A stretch of 64,000 nucleotides of DNA, taken from NCBI GenBank assembly GCA_014529385.2, contig CM043955.1, forward strand, positions 142,958,140 to 143,022,139. The letters run 5' to 3'. The translations under genes and the position numbers were made by a program. This document shows, in pieces, positions 23,375 through 38,055 of this stretch. The DNA is from Adiantum capillus-veneris (Eukaryota; Streptophyta; Polypodiopsida; Polypodiales; Pteridaceae). A model generated the notes under the pieces. The model was not told where the DNA came from. It worked only from the letters and a program-made list of their open reading frames with translations, and ran no database searches. Position 1 is the stretch's first letter; each line of letters begins with the position of its first letter.

Positions 23375-24244
23375 CTGCATATCACAACCAATTTGATGTA
23401 TATTGTCTCTAAGAATCCATTAATATGCATCTAAGAAAAACCATTTTCTCAACCATACATAATGCCTATTTATTATATCTTCAAATGGAAATTTTCAAAA
23501 CTTTATTGTCACAAGAATTCATAGATTATTCCTATTTACCATATCTCCAAACGGAATTTGGAAATTTTGAGCTAGTATTTTTGCACTGTTCTACTCAAAA
23601 TATAGACTGAATTTTTTTTTTCTCTCTTTGTGCAGCAAAGAGCAGAGCAGAGAAGAGCATCGATGATTCATACTAACCGATAGTCTTTGGAGGATAGTGC
23701 GGCCGTTCCAGCGGAGGAGTGCAAAGATGAAAGCTGGTTATATTGCGACGCAGTGAGAGAGGATCCCACAGATAAACCAGAGGCACTTGGGGAGTTGGTA
23801 TTGGAGTACTGGCGAATGCCAAGGCTCGAGCTTAGCTGTTGTGGCGGCTGCTGCGTCACTGGAGAAACTGTAGACAGGATACCAGCAGGTGCCCTGGTGG
23901 CAGCAAGGGTAACAGAGGAAGCCACACTAGCTCCACTGGACGCAGAGACTGCGGAAACACCTGGCGATGTGCCGGTTTGTGCCTGCTGGTTGTCTGTGGG
24001 CTTTCTGGCCCTGTGCCTACCTCTGTGGATATGCCTCTCACAGTACTTTTGATCAGGCACCACATCCCTGGAGCATCGCCACTTCTTGCCGTCGGTTCTC
24101 CTGCACCTTCCGGGCTCTGGATCAGCATTGGCCCCAAACCCCAACCTGTAACCACCCCATGGCACTGCAATAACAAGTCGGACAAATAAACCATTCCACT
24201 TCTTCAGAGACAACTTGGAAAAATAATTTCTTAGGCCTACAGTA

Positions 24245-24288
<44 letters not shown>

Positions 24289-24774
24289 ACACACACACAC
24301 ACAATATATCATTTTCAGTCAGTATTAGGTCTCCCCAATCTCTGGTCTCCCCAATCTCTGAACATTAACAAGGTGAAGAAGCACAAAGGCTTCCTAAGTT
24401 AAGGGGGACGAAGAAGAGTAAGTTTAAATAAGTGCCTGCAATCATATAGAATTTTTCTTGTGTTTGAATATTAAATTGTATTATCTATTTTTGAGAGTGG
24501 TTCCTATTGGCTCGCCTAAAATAAAATACATTAATTGAGAGATGCATTCAATAATCTCTCTGTCCTCATCGCGTAACCCTCACCTACTGTTTGTGTCACC
24601 AAAAACTTCTTTCACCTATGTGTTGTCATTCGCTACCTCTCGACGTATCACTGCGAGCCTACAATCCACCTTCCTTGTGCACTTACACCTAAGCTTTCCC
24701 TACCATTCATGAACTTGCACCTACGGGGAAATGTCCCCACGTCATCTCCACTATGCCTATATCGAGGAAGGAAG

Positions 24775-24820
<46 letters not shown>

Positions 24821-25624
24821 GAAATGAAATGAAATGTTACATTAACGTCTTCAAAAGGCCAAAGTGACCTATGAGACCAGAAAGTTACAATGCGGTGTAT
24901 CTGATACAAAGTCAGATTAACAAAATAAATTAAACTAGGATAACAAAATAAAAATACTGCGGGATCCTAAACTAAGCAGTACAATGTGAAGACAATATGG
25001 GAGGGGAGTAGAGATCCATCTTCATCTACACTCTGGACGACGAAAGAGTATGGCTTGAATCCTTTGCCATAGCCTCCTTCGAAATTGTGTAGCTCCTCTC
25101 CTCCCTCGGGGTCGTCTAGATCTCCTTAGCTCCAATGCTCGGTCTATGAGAATGCCAGTAGTTCGGGTAGACCTCTCCACCGTCGCTGGTTGCTCCTCTG
25201 TCTGTTCTTCTGGGTGTACAGTATCTAGTGTAAAGAAATCTGTGATCTGTCTCTGGGGATGTCTCTCTTCACCTCTCCTCAGTAAGGTTCCTCTATGCTT
25301 GTGTAACTCAAGTAGATAAAGCCCAAGACATCTTTGATCCTCATAACTCATGACCCTAGATAGAGCCCAAAACCTTCTCTGAATAGACAGTGAAAACGAC
25401 CTCGTATCTCATAGTACACTGTGCAATGACATATGTAATGTACTTCTATCTCTGGCTCTAGATGGCATAAGCGGCATATTCTGTTATCTGCCGGTGTCCT
25501 TCTGAATCTGCCAATCTCAATCTCGAGCTGATGTGAGGACGTGCGAATCTGGCCAATGGCACACCGCAAACCATGCGAAAGATGCGTGTCCATATAGCTA
25601 GGTCGAATCACAAACCCATCCCCC

Positions 25625-25671
<47 letters not shown>

Positions 25672-25944
25672 CTATTCGCCTTGGCCTTATGAAGCCTACG
25701 AGATGCATTCAATAATCTCTCTGTCCTCATCACGTAACCCTCACCTACTGTTTGTGTCACCAAAAACTTATTTCGCCTATGTGTTATCATTCCCTACCTC
25801 TCGACGTGTCCATGCGAGCCTACAATCCACCTTCCTTGTGCGCTTGCACCTAAGCTTTCCCTACCATTCATGAACTTGCACCTACGAAGCCGTGCCCCCA
25901 CGTCATCTCCACTATGCCTATGTCGAGGAAGGAAGCAAGAGCTG

Positions 25945-25975
<31 letters not shown>

Positions 25976-26883
25976 ATATTCGCCTTGGCCTTATGAAGCC
26001 TACTTCCTACCTCTGCTCTGCACAAAGAGAGAGAGAGAGAGAGAGAGAGATGCCTCCGCTCTGCAATGCACGCACGAGGGGAGAGATATCCCTAATTGGG
26101 AAGCATGGCCTCCACATGGCTTGCCTCTCCCGTCTCACTCCTCTACCTCTAAATCTCCTCGTGCATCTTATCGTTATCTCCACTAGTGGACCATTTTTTT
26201 ATTTTTTTTCAACAATACCTCTACTCACAAATGGTTTATATATTACGAAAGGCCCCACTTAAATAGTAAGGTAAACGGTGTACATTGTTCATCAGCATTT
26301 TGAAACAAAATAAAATAAAAAAGAAGTAAAGTAAAAGACACATTAAAAATCAAAACAAAAAGAATATTTTAATGCTTTAGTTTTATAAGAAAAGATAGGC
26401 ATATAATATTAAAACAATTAAGTGAAATGAATTTTTTTTAAATCCTTAAATGAAAGGACCCTTTATCAATATATCAATTTTGTCCTCATATATAGGATCA
26501 AACTCCTATGACTATATTGTTTATCTCTAGAGAGTCTTTTTCAAGCATGTCAAAAGAGTAAATGCAATTTTGGAGAATAGCTTTCTGGCCCTGCTCGTTG
26601 TTATCGATTTTATTAACCAAAATCTTTTGAGATTCTCTCACTCCTCCCATTGTGCTTTCTCTTACATCAAATTCCCACGCTCAGGTCGTGCTCCATGGCT
26701 CTCCCACTTCCCCATCTCGTGTCTGCATGGTGCTTCGTTCTCTTGCACGGAGCTACTACCACCATCCTTCCCTGGTCCTACCCACTAGAAAGCTCCCCAT
26801 GCAGAGACCCTCTCGCACCGATAGAAAATCCCCATCATGCAACTTGCACACTACCTTGCCTTGCACATATCGGCAAAAGCATG

Positions 26884-26930
<47 letters not shown>

Positions 26931-27297
26931 AAAGGAGGCTCTAGGCTCCACACACAGCTCTTGATCACCATGCGTGGGTACTCTAGGTAAAAAGAAAATA
27001 CGTCCCCTACCCTCCTATTCCATTCTAGGACAAATCAATCGCCCCCTCTTTATGCACACAAGCTGATGCAAGTCATCCGTCTCTCTCTATCTCCCTCTCT
27101 CGTCAACGTGCCTCCTGGCCCCTGGGTCTCCATGTTTCGGTAGCAGACACATTCCACTCAATCCGCTTTGACTTGCCACCACTGCCCTGCTCTGTGCACT
27201 ACCTCACCATTGAGCGACCTTACATGCACCCTCGTTCCCTACATCTGTAGCATTTGCATCCACCATTGACATCTTCAACAGTGGGATATGCAATGCG

Positions 27298-27337
<40 letters not shown>

Positions 27338-27394
27338 TGGCGAGAGACAAATACAAATATCTCAGTTGAGAGACAGAGAGAGAGTGACACTAGC

Positions 27395-27454
<60 letters not shown>

Positions 27455-28208
27455 AAGAAGGCATTTTTCGCAATCGAAGAAAATAAGGGTTTTAGGTGAA
27501 AATTTGAAGCTTTTGCCAGTATTTACACTAAAACTCGTGGAGATTTCCCACGGCCCCTTGATCTGTCGTCTACCACCCATCATCTCCCGCTCGTTGCCTG
27601 ACCACAATCATTCATACGCCTTTGTACCTACCTCGTGCATCTCCTGCCCTGTGCACTCCGGCCCTAATTGCCTCATGCATCGAGCTCATATTGTTGAAGG
27701 AGTGTGTCTCTAGATGCCTAAACAAGCAACTTGGGACTATTGGGGTGCATGTGATACATGCCTTACTATGTGGAGAGAAAGAATGGAGAAAATTTAATTT
27801 GTAGGTACAATCTCAATAAACTTGACTAATCTTTCCAACAAGTCTTGGGACACACGACCATAGACCCTAGACCCAAGATGGGGATGAGAGAGAGAGAGAG
27901 AGAGAGAAATTTCCCTACTCTCCTTGACATGTGCAATATCACCCCATAGCAAATTTCACATGCTTTCCTCTCCAAGTTTTGCTCAAGTATATCAGGGCTC
28001 AACATTAACACGTGTACTTAGCATTTCAGGTGAATGGTCGCCTAGGGAGGTCTATCTATTGGCACTTGAGATGCCCAAACCAACCATAATCCTACTTGTC
28101 AATGATGCACCTTCCAATCGGCTGAGTGATTGCCACATTGCTTTTGAGTACATAAAATAGTGTTTGTTTTGTTTTATGGAGCCATCAAACTTGCCAATTT
28201 TTATTTTG

Positions 28209-28240
<32 letters not shown>

Positions 28241-29047
28241 CACACACGCACGCATGCACAACATAAAAGACATGTAATTGTAGGCCCAATTATTTATTCT
28301 TATTGAAACTACCTTTTCATGTGAAAGTACCTTCATTTCATGGCATTATACTAATCTCTTTTTCAATTTTTACAATTTAATTTATTAGCTTTTTCACTAA
28401 AACGAGCCTTAATGAAGAAAGAAGTTAGGCATACATTTGATGTGAAGTGTTATACTAAAATTTTATTTCATATTTAGTGTGTAAAAAGTTGTTTCATTTA
28501 GGAGCCTCATATCAATCCATCCCATTATATTGTTTAAGAATACCAATGTCTGTTCACTTCGTTTTGGAATTCTAGCATGAACCTTCAGCTTGTGTGTTAA
28601 TTCGTGTGCGTGTGTGTGGGTGGATGGTGGGTATCAATGTATGTGTGTGTGTATATGAGTGTCATAGAATCTACTATCTAACCAACCCAAAAGATTTTCT
28701 CATATTAAATTGATCATTTAATGTCGAAGAATAGACGAGAACAAGGGTTAGAATATAGACATGTGTTTACAGGTCTAACTTACCACGGGGCTAATGGTAA
28801 AGGGGTCCAAATGAGACATCTTTGTTAAAGAGCAACGCTAGCCATTGTAGCTTAAAGACCTTAGGGTTAGCTTCATTGAATACCTCGTAAGGTTAGTGTT
28901 AGAATTCCTTTGACCTTAGGTAAGCTAGGGCCGAGCTTGAGGTAGGAACTCTACCCAAGCTTGAGGTTCTTTGTTATGTTTGTGTCTCATAAGTCAAAGG
29001 CATCCCTAAAAAGGAGAGAGCGAGCCCCAAAGCTAGGGGCATGAGAG

Positions 29048-29090
<43 letters not shown>

Positions 29091-30923
29091 GGTAAGAACA
29101 AGCAGCAAGGACACATGTCAAGCCCCTACCCATGTTGCTCTCATGTGTGCCTAAAGCCTATCGGTTAGCCTCCCAAGGTATCCAATGATATTTTAGTTGA
29201 TTTAATTAATTATTTTTGCATTTATCAAGTCCTCTCTCTCAAAGGAAAAAGGGGGACACTTATCCCAAGACTACCCTTGTTGCTTGATATGCATTCTGCA
29301 TGTGATTGGCCACGCTTGCAAGGGTCCAATGAGCTTCCAAGTTGAGGTAGAAGAAAGGGTGGGGGTCGACCAAAGCAAGAAGGGGGGTTGCTAGGGGGGT
29401 ATACTCTCCCACACACACTCTCGTTGTGTGAAGTGCAAAGTGCAAGAGCTCCATATCCTTCTCCAAGCTAGCAGAGAAGTTGAGAGCCTACACTAACACT
29501 CTTGGCTATGGAATGCAAATCCAACCAAGAGCCATGCTTCAATCCTTAAGCTTGCCATCTTCTCCATTATCATTACTATGCTATTATGTATCCTAGCAAG
29601 AAGAGTGATGATAAGTGAGAGACTATTTCTTTCTCCTATAAATGTTTCTTCTTCCCCTTGCCTACCCTCATTCTCCGCTAACTCTCTCCACCTCTGAAGG
29701 TGTTTGAGGCCTTGGGACTGAGACTTGGGATAGTTAATGCTTTTTACAGAGTCTATGTTATGTTCGTGATGCATGAAGCTTTCCATCTTCATTGCATCAC
29801 ATATGTCACAAGGAACACAAAGATTGTATTGTACCAAGTCTCTCTTTATGGGAGAATCTATAATACAAATGCCTATTAGAGGGGGGACCGGCTCCACATA
29901 AATTCGGTCTTCAATTGTTGTCAAGTTCTCTAAACTCTCTCTTGCAAAAGTGTTATTCATGTCAAGTTAATTAAGTACTATGATTATGTTGCTACCATCA
30001 ATTAAGTTTACCCTCTATGTTCTCAAAGTAGTCTCACAAAAATGTTCTCTCTAATTATCTTAATTTCGCTATCTCAAAGTACATAGGCCATTTTCATTAC
30101 AGAGTATGTGTGCATATATAGGTGCCTCTATGTTTATCTATCCACTCCCAATCTTGAGGATGCTATTGAAGTGCCTCAACATATGATGAACCCTTTTCAT
30201 TGTGACAAATGACCTATATGTTAGGGAAGACCCAACTCAAACAACAAAGTGAAGGGTTCACATTGCCATTCTAAAACAAGAAAATGAGAAGGAAATAACC
30301 TAACAAAGAGACGCGTTGACAAACCAAAGCACCAAAATATTTTTCTACTTCCATAATTCCATAAGAGAAGATAGGTCTAATACGCATAGGACATAGTAAA
30401 CAATTTAATAAAATAGACCTTCATGAGGCCCTTAAACTAAATGACGCTTTCACAAATTGAAATATTAAGGAAATTTTCAATGGTCAATATTTCACATCAT
30501 GGAAACAAATTCTTATGAATGCACCCCTGAATCTCTACTCTAATGCTTTTCTATATAGAGACATGGTATGGAGAACAAGATCGAGATTGGGACAACAAAA
30601 GTTAGAAGAGAATGAAATCAAGACTCAAAATTTATTTTTTTTCTCGATTTTTTGAGCAACACGCATGTACTATATTGCTAAGAACACTTTAATTATTGAG
30701 CTACACTAAAAAAACAAGAAACATGACTCATAATGCAAAATATGCCAATAAAACATCAATGGTGTGATGGAAAATACAAATAGATAAATGCATGCCTCAA
30801 GGGCTCAAAATGGCAAGTGACGAAGAGGCATAAAAAAAAGCTAAAGCCTAACAAGGGAGGGGGTGAGCGCACAATGGCACATCAAACCCCGGAAGTGCTT
30901 GCCTCATGAGAGTAGATAGAAAG

Positions 30924-30983
<60 letters not shown>

Positions 30984-33608
30984 TTGATTATCCATAGAAA
31001 TTCGAGACTCGAAAGACTAGAGTAGATAGACTCTAGACTATAAAGGAAGCTCGACGGAGTAGAGGGGGCTTGAGCCTTGAAGCTTGAGAGCTTGATGCTT
31101 GAGAGAGTAGAGGAAACTTGAGAGCTTGCCACCAAGGCCCAAGTGAGCTTGCAAGAGAGGCTTGAGATAAAGCATAATGATAAGTTACTTCATACATTGA
31201 TAGTAGCACTCTTGCTGACATGGTGTTTTTCCATTTTAACCCTAAAAGACTTTAGCGTTTCGTCTTCGTTTCTTATTACTTTCTGTTTTTGTGTTTCCAT
31301 TTCCCACAACGTCCAGCATAAAGGAAAACCATGCAACATAGACACAAAAGAGGGCATCATTGCAATATGATATTCTCTATGACACATCAAACTCTTGGAA
31401 AGAAATGCAATAGCAACTGACTTGTACATTCGTGAAAGGTAGATATGCAAATCTATATAGCCATAGAATACAAAAAGCGGTTCTAGATTTGCAAATAATA
31501 TCGACAATAGCTTCTTAATTTGAAGTTAAGAGGGCCGTCTCTCGCCTTTTCAAGAGCCTCTTAAAATAACATGAATCAATATCGATACCGCATCAAACCC
31601 ACACTAGCTACTAGTTATAGCCTTTCTAATTTACTCTATTTCTAGGAGCCCATCCCTTCTGATCAAGTGTAGCCCTTCCCACAGATGTTGCCTTTGATGT
31701 GGGAGATGGTTGAGACACCCCCTACCTAAATTGTCGCAATGACTAGAGGCTACCTCCTATTTCCTTCGTGAGGGTTCCACAAAAGTAAGCAAAGGCATGG
31801 GGCACACAAATTTGTTTTTAAAAATCCTCCACAAATCTTTTTACAGGGCCTATGGGAGAGCCCTCAAGAGAGCAAGGCATAAGAAAGGTGTGATTTAAAA
31901 GAAAAGTAAATGATAGAAACGACAAACACATGCAAAATCAATATTTAATCATGTTCAATCGTGCGCATTCTAAGTCAGTGGGTTGTTTAAAACAAGGGTT
32001 GTTTAAAACAATATACAGATAGGCATCAAAATCTTAAAGTGCTCAAAAGCTATTTCCTTCATGTAGATATTCTTATTTAGCTTCAAAATAAAGAAGATCC
32101 TTTAGTTTTGTGAGAGACTTGGAAAACAATACAAAAGTTATCATGAGGTTTCTAGTATTGTATGTAAGTGCCTTAAGATGCCTCCACTACTATAATGCTG
32201 ACTAAATAGAATATAATATCTATATTGTATTCTTTTCAAAACAAGCTCCTACAAGCACATAATTTTTTTGCATTACATATCTATCCTTGAGTTATTGATA
32301 ACTAGCTGAACAAGAATAGCTTTGGAAAACTAATGCTCCTTGTACAAGATCCAACATCAAAAAACTTGAAAGTAATATTTTAGTAGTTATTCATCTTCTT
32401 ACTATCAACTACGTCACAAAAAGCTACATTCTTATGTCGTTCGAAGCTACCAAACCATTATTGGTGGAACTAAACATACCGATCGAAGTAACATCGACTA
32501 TCTTAAAGCCTACGTTCAGCTAGGCAATAGGGAGTCTCATTGCACAAAGTGAATAATTAAACTAGAGGACACCATTCAATGATCAAAAACTCCGTTACTA
32601 GCAAGATTGACAACATGAGCATTAAATATAAACAATCTTGTTACATGGAGTGTAGATTGACATCTCCACACGTCTTCAATAGAAATCGGGTGTTGACACA
32701 AATCGGGGGACATGATCTATTTCTATTAATGAACGTGTGTAACAAAAGCAAAGCAAATTACATTTTGTAAACTTTCATTTATCTACTAGAGAGACATCAT
32801 ATATTTATCCTTGAGGCTCCCTTTTGACTCTCTTGTATGAGGGACAATAGTAGCCCCTTTCTTAGGCTTATCGTTACAAAAAGAAAATGATTTACCTCTT
32901 ATCTTGAATCCTTTGAGCCTAGTCATCATTATGTCATAACTTACTCTCCTGTACTTATAACACTAGCCGATCAACAAGCATATGCTCTATCAATCAAAGT
33001 TTCATAGCTTCTTGATACCCTGGACAATGACTCTTAATAAGTTGCCTCAAACATGAATCTTGAGACACTATTAAATGGAGTAATGAAGTTTTTGTGTCTA
33101 TTGGTCTCATACATAAATCTAGTTTGGCCAGCATTATGTAGATCACTCGTCATGTATCCAAAGATAGAATTATTCTTTGATGAATAAACACGAAATTTGA
33201 AATATCCACCATTACTATAAGTGGTCCCCATTGCATAGCAAAAAACAAGCGTCAAGATTATTTACAACAAATGCTACTATAGAAAATAGGGAGAAAAAGA
33301 GCTACATGACAATTACCATAAAACATTTCAAATGCCACCTATTTGCATACTAGGATTTTCTCAAAACGCGAGGGATTATACGACCTACGAGATTCTTGAC
33401 CCTTGATACTCTAACGGGAGGCCATATCTAGGCCTATGATTTACGAGGGGATACCTACTAGTTCTATGATAAAAAGATAACTTCATTAGCTTAGAGATCC
33501 GCACTCAATCAAAGTAAGATTTTTCAATAGCAATAATCGCATTCAGGTCACTCATTATCTTTATTGCAATAGCTTGGTCTTGCAACATCTCTACCATAGC
33601 GAAAGGCG

Positions 33609-33649
<41 letters not shown>

Positions 33650-36600
33650 GTGGCTAGAGATGGAGAGAGACAATATTAAACCACCCTACATTGCAATCTC
33701 CATTGATTCCATTGGAAAGTATCACTTACTTGCACCGACTTTTCAATTGAGAAAGAGAGAGAAAGAGAAAGAGAGACGTGGCTAAAGATGGAGAGAGACA
33801 ATATTAACCCACCCTGCATTGCAATCTCCATTGATTCCATTGGGAAGGACTACCACCTACTTGCACCAACTTTCAATTGACACAAACCTAATAATTTTAG
33901 CCGGAGGGCACAATTTTGAGTTACTCTTTCGTCCTTCCACTAATTGCACCCTAGAAGGATAAAGTACGATTTTTCTTACCTTGTCTTTCCTTCATCCTAA
34001 TATGAAAGTGTGAGGGATATCACATCATTAACAAGGTTGCATACCAAACTCGTATTTATTATTCTTCCCATACCATTCAATGTGCATATTGGTATTGGTA
34101 CTTAAGGTACTAGTTGTTACTTATACACTCATCAAAACACATATATGCATGTATATAAGGTTGTAAACATGTATGTATATATGCATCCGTGTGCATGTAT
34201 GTCAGAGTGTATGCATGCATATTTACAAGTATGCAACCATGCCTAAGTAGACATATACACCTATTTATAATCATTACTTAACATGCATATTGTTTTCAAT
34301 ATTGGTAGTGATTACCCATATTGTACAACATTTTTTATCGTTTTTTTTGTACCACATTTATTGTACCTATCCACCTTGATCATTAGCCACAAATGTTTTG
34401 TGTTACCATTGACTCCTCTCGTGTTGAGGGTACCTTAAGAGTAGCACAATTACGACATCCATGCAATTATCAAAGACACAAGAATGAAGAGCTTACATTA
34501 GGACCTTGCACAAACTAATCTATTGTTATGAGGTACTAAATAATGCCACTCGCTTATAATTAGTTACTCTTATTTTTAATATTCAGTAAATAGAATCACT
34601 ATTGAATATATTTGAGAAACTCGGACTTCTATGAGAGCATAATATTCAAGCCATATTATAATAGGAGTTCATATACTCATTTTTGAATTATCTCTTAAAG
34701 AACCCACATCAATAGGATTGCATACATGTGATGCCTAAATCTGCATGTGAGCCACTCTAAAGGCTTTGAGGAAAAACCTTTTTGATTGTAAAATGTGTAG
34801 AGATAGGTATGGCTCTATTAATCCTTGGCTATTTTAACTCATGAGTAGCAATAATCTACTAGCAACATTGAATGGGGAAGATCTCTATGCAAAATAGTCA
34901 ATAAAACACACAAATGAGGCACTTTTAATATGAGCTACACATTTTTAACCATACTTCTAGCATTCCTAGCCTGGAGTGTATGGCCTGCAAGTAGAGCACC
35001 TAGCATGCAACCCTGTAGAAAAGGTTCCCAACTAGCAAACTCCAAATTTAACTTATTTGTTAGATTGCTAATTCACATGTCGATCATAAACAAGAAACAT
35101 ATGTGAATCTTCCTACCAAAACACACATTATAACAAAAGAGACTTGTGACCTAGATCTACAGAGAGAACTCTCAACACAACACTTGCTTTCAAAAACATT
35201 AAAATTGAGAATGCATGCATACAATTATATCTATATCTAGGTAGTGTTGTTTTGAAAATATATCTTTTGTCATAGTCTTCTTGCAAGTTAGACTTATGAG
35301 AGTGCCTCCTTCTTTACGTCCTTTTCGTTAAGCTAGTACGATGGGACCTAGCTAGTACAATGGGACCTTGTTACAAGATAGTAGATAGTAACATCCAAGA
35401 TTAGTCTTATGCCTAGCTACTTTGCTACAAGCCCCCTTTCTATACACACAATAGGTAGACATTGAATACCACACACAATCAAGTACTCGAGCTTGGAAGA
35501 ACCCTTTCTTTTTAAACTATTCTTAAACAAAATATAACTTCTTTGGTTAAATCTTTGCATACCTTCTATAAATAACACCCTTCTCTTCTATAAGTAACTA
35601 TGTAATAAATGTGAAAAAGAGAAATTTTGTTCAACAAGTAAAGCTTTGAGACATAGTTCATAAATAACCACCCTAAATTTGTTTAAAGGCTCTGTAGATT
35701 TAATTAGAAGTCTGCACAAAAAAGATGATACTTCTCACATTCCTCTAGAGTCTAGACAAAGCTCTCATCCTTGTGCAAGTCGACCTTCTTGCTTGCTAAG
35801 TGTGTCGTGTATCTATATAAGAAAGATGTACCTTTGAAACTCATTGTTACTTTTGAAGTTACACCCTAAAAGAAACTGAATACTATCTCTCTTGGTGGCT
35901 TCCAAAAGAAAATTAAAATACATACATTTGATGAAGTGCAAGGGAACTCCAAAGGAGAAGAGACAAAGGTTAAATACACATTGTAAGGGCTAGATCGCTT
36001 GCAGACAGCGCTCCAATCTCTCGTAAACCTGCGAAGCAAGCCGGTTACCAACCGATGGCCTTGACACCATGATGGCTATCAAAATGCGAGTCAAAAGCTC
36101 CAAAAACAAACTATGAAATGGGTGCAGTGTTAAGGACCGGGCGGTTGCCATGCTTTACTCCATAGTTATCCAGAACGAGAACGGGGAATGGGAACGGGGG
36201 GCTCTAGGACGTTTCCAAAACAAGGGGCGCTCTAGGTGGCGGAACGGGAACGGGGGCCAGAACGGTAGCCTTGAGGGAAAGGGAGAGGGAGAGGGAGAAA
36301 GAGCCTTGAGGGAGAGGGTGAGGTAGAGAGCTTGAGAGAAAGAGGGTTTAAATCCCTTCTTTATATAGGAGAGGTTGGAAATAACACCCCCCCCCCCCCC
36401 CCCCCCCCCTAAAAGTTCAAAAAAACTATCCCACTGCCATTTTTAAAACTTTGGTGTTCCGGATTTGCCGTTCCACGTTCCGGATGTCGTTCCGAGCCCC
36501 GTTCCGACTGCGATTCCGGTTATGCCTAGGAAGGGAACGGCATTCCGGTCCCGTTTCCGTTTCGAGGAGGCGTCGAGCTTGCGAACGCGTTCCGGGAATG

Positions 36601-38011
36601 GGAGGGCTCCGTTCCGCCCATTCCTCATTACCCTGCTTTACTCGCAAAACAACAACCCATGCACATCTTTTTAAAACGTTTGTGAGCATTTAACTTCGAA
36701 ACGATATCAAGTTGCCGATGAAGGCTGCCGGGCAAATCGCGCGAGAGTCCACGCGACCTAGCCCAAAGCATGCTAGACACCCTCTTTACATTGAGAGAGC
36801 AAAGTCTTTTTTCTTCCAAATTCCTACACCTTAGCCTAGCAACATGACAATCAAATCAAGAAGACCATGACAAATGTTTCTACATCTAGGCATTTAGTTT
36901 GATAGGTGAAGTGAACAAATCACCGCCGTATGAATCGTCCGTGAATCAAGAGCATAGATTAAGTTTTAAGACTCGCGCACCCATGTGCCAATCGACCTAT
37001 TGAGCTATTTGTAATCAGCACATGCACAGTATAGTCGAGGAAAAGTTATCATGGCCTCCCTTGCATTCGATGCCGGAATGTGATCTGCGAAGAACCATCG
37101 CACGTGACTAATTCAAGCGTCCTTGCAAGCCCGATACAAGGGAAAACACTCTTGGGTTGTAGAGACCCACCCTCTTTTTACGTATCATACGTTTGGTGAG
37201 GTTTCTAAGGGTTAGTCCTAGAAGCATTCAAAGAATTGTCGATATTAGTGCACAATGGTCTGGATCTAGTTAAAACAACAGCCAATGACGACAAATGGGT
37301 TTCCAGCGACAGCTGAAGTACGTAGCTTCCGCAAGCATAGAGCATTTATCCAAAACACAGGAGAGCTACCGCCGTCAGTTCCGGTAAACTTAACCAAGGC
37401 ACTTGACTCTCTCTCTATCTCTCTCTCTCTCTCTCAAAATAGAATAGGAAGCTTACAATTGGCAAGGTGAGCGGTAGCCGGAGAGAGGCCGGAAAGGCTA
37501 GCGCGAATTGGGGTGACGAGATCTTGGGGCACGTTCACACCGTTTATGATGTACTTGAGAACCAGTGCTTGATGCTGCAACTCGCGCAGCTGGCCTGGGG
37601 TAAAGGCCCTGCCCATGCGTCCTGCCTGCAACATGCTCATCACCACCTCCTGCTCTGTCAGACCCTGCATGGCGCCGCTGTTTCCACTCATCCCAAGCGG
37701 CAGAGCTGCGGGGAAAACAAAATTTGTCAACCCTCAGATTGTATTTATATTAATTAGAGACTGAAAACTCAATTTTAAGAACCCCCTGGATAGGCACAAC
37801 AAAATAACTACACGTGCAATTTCCATGACTGATATTGGCGGAACGCTAGAGAGCTGTGCTTCGAGGGTCATCTAGAAAAGTTGCAGGAAAGGACGAGGGC
37901 CGCCGAATTAGGGTATGCCATGTGTTCAGCGCTAGCTGAGTAGCTTTGTATGCTGCAGGAGAGGCCATTGGGCAAAGGGAGTGCAGGGTGAAGGGGACTG
38001 TATGCATGCCA

Positions 38012-38055
<44 letters not shown>

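Larger units (their letters stand above)
24165..37456 (-). other. GRF intron 2 (13.3 kb)
   Basis: Bounded by the GTAAGC donor next to 37457 and the TTATTGCAG acceptor next to 24164. It splits the gene exactly between QLQ and WRC. The intron is filled with microsatellites, a tandemly duplicated unit interrupted by a LINE-like copy, a 128-bp tandem duplication and a Mutator-like element. No host exon was found inside. Confidence 0.88.

Noticed and set aside
22649-24189. Plus-strand frames of 60-120 codons opposite the GRF exons.
   Set aside because: They are shadows of the conserved minus-strand GRF coding sequence and have no recognisable domains.
36426-36693. Arg-rich open frames on both strands of the GC-rich block.
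   Set aside because: They arise from the GGAACGG-type repeats of the Mutator-like element and have no gene structure.
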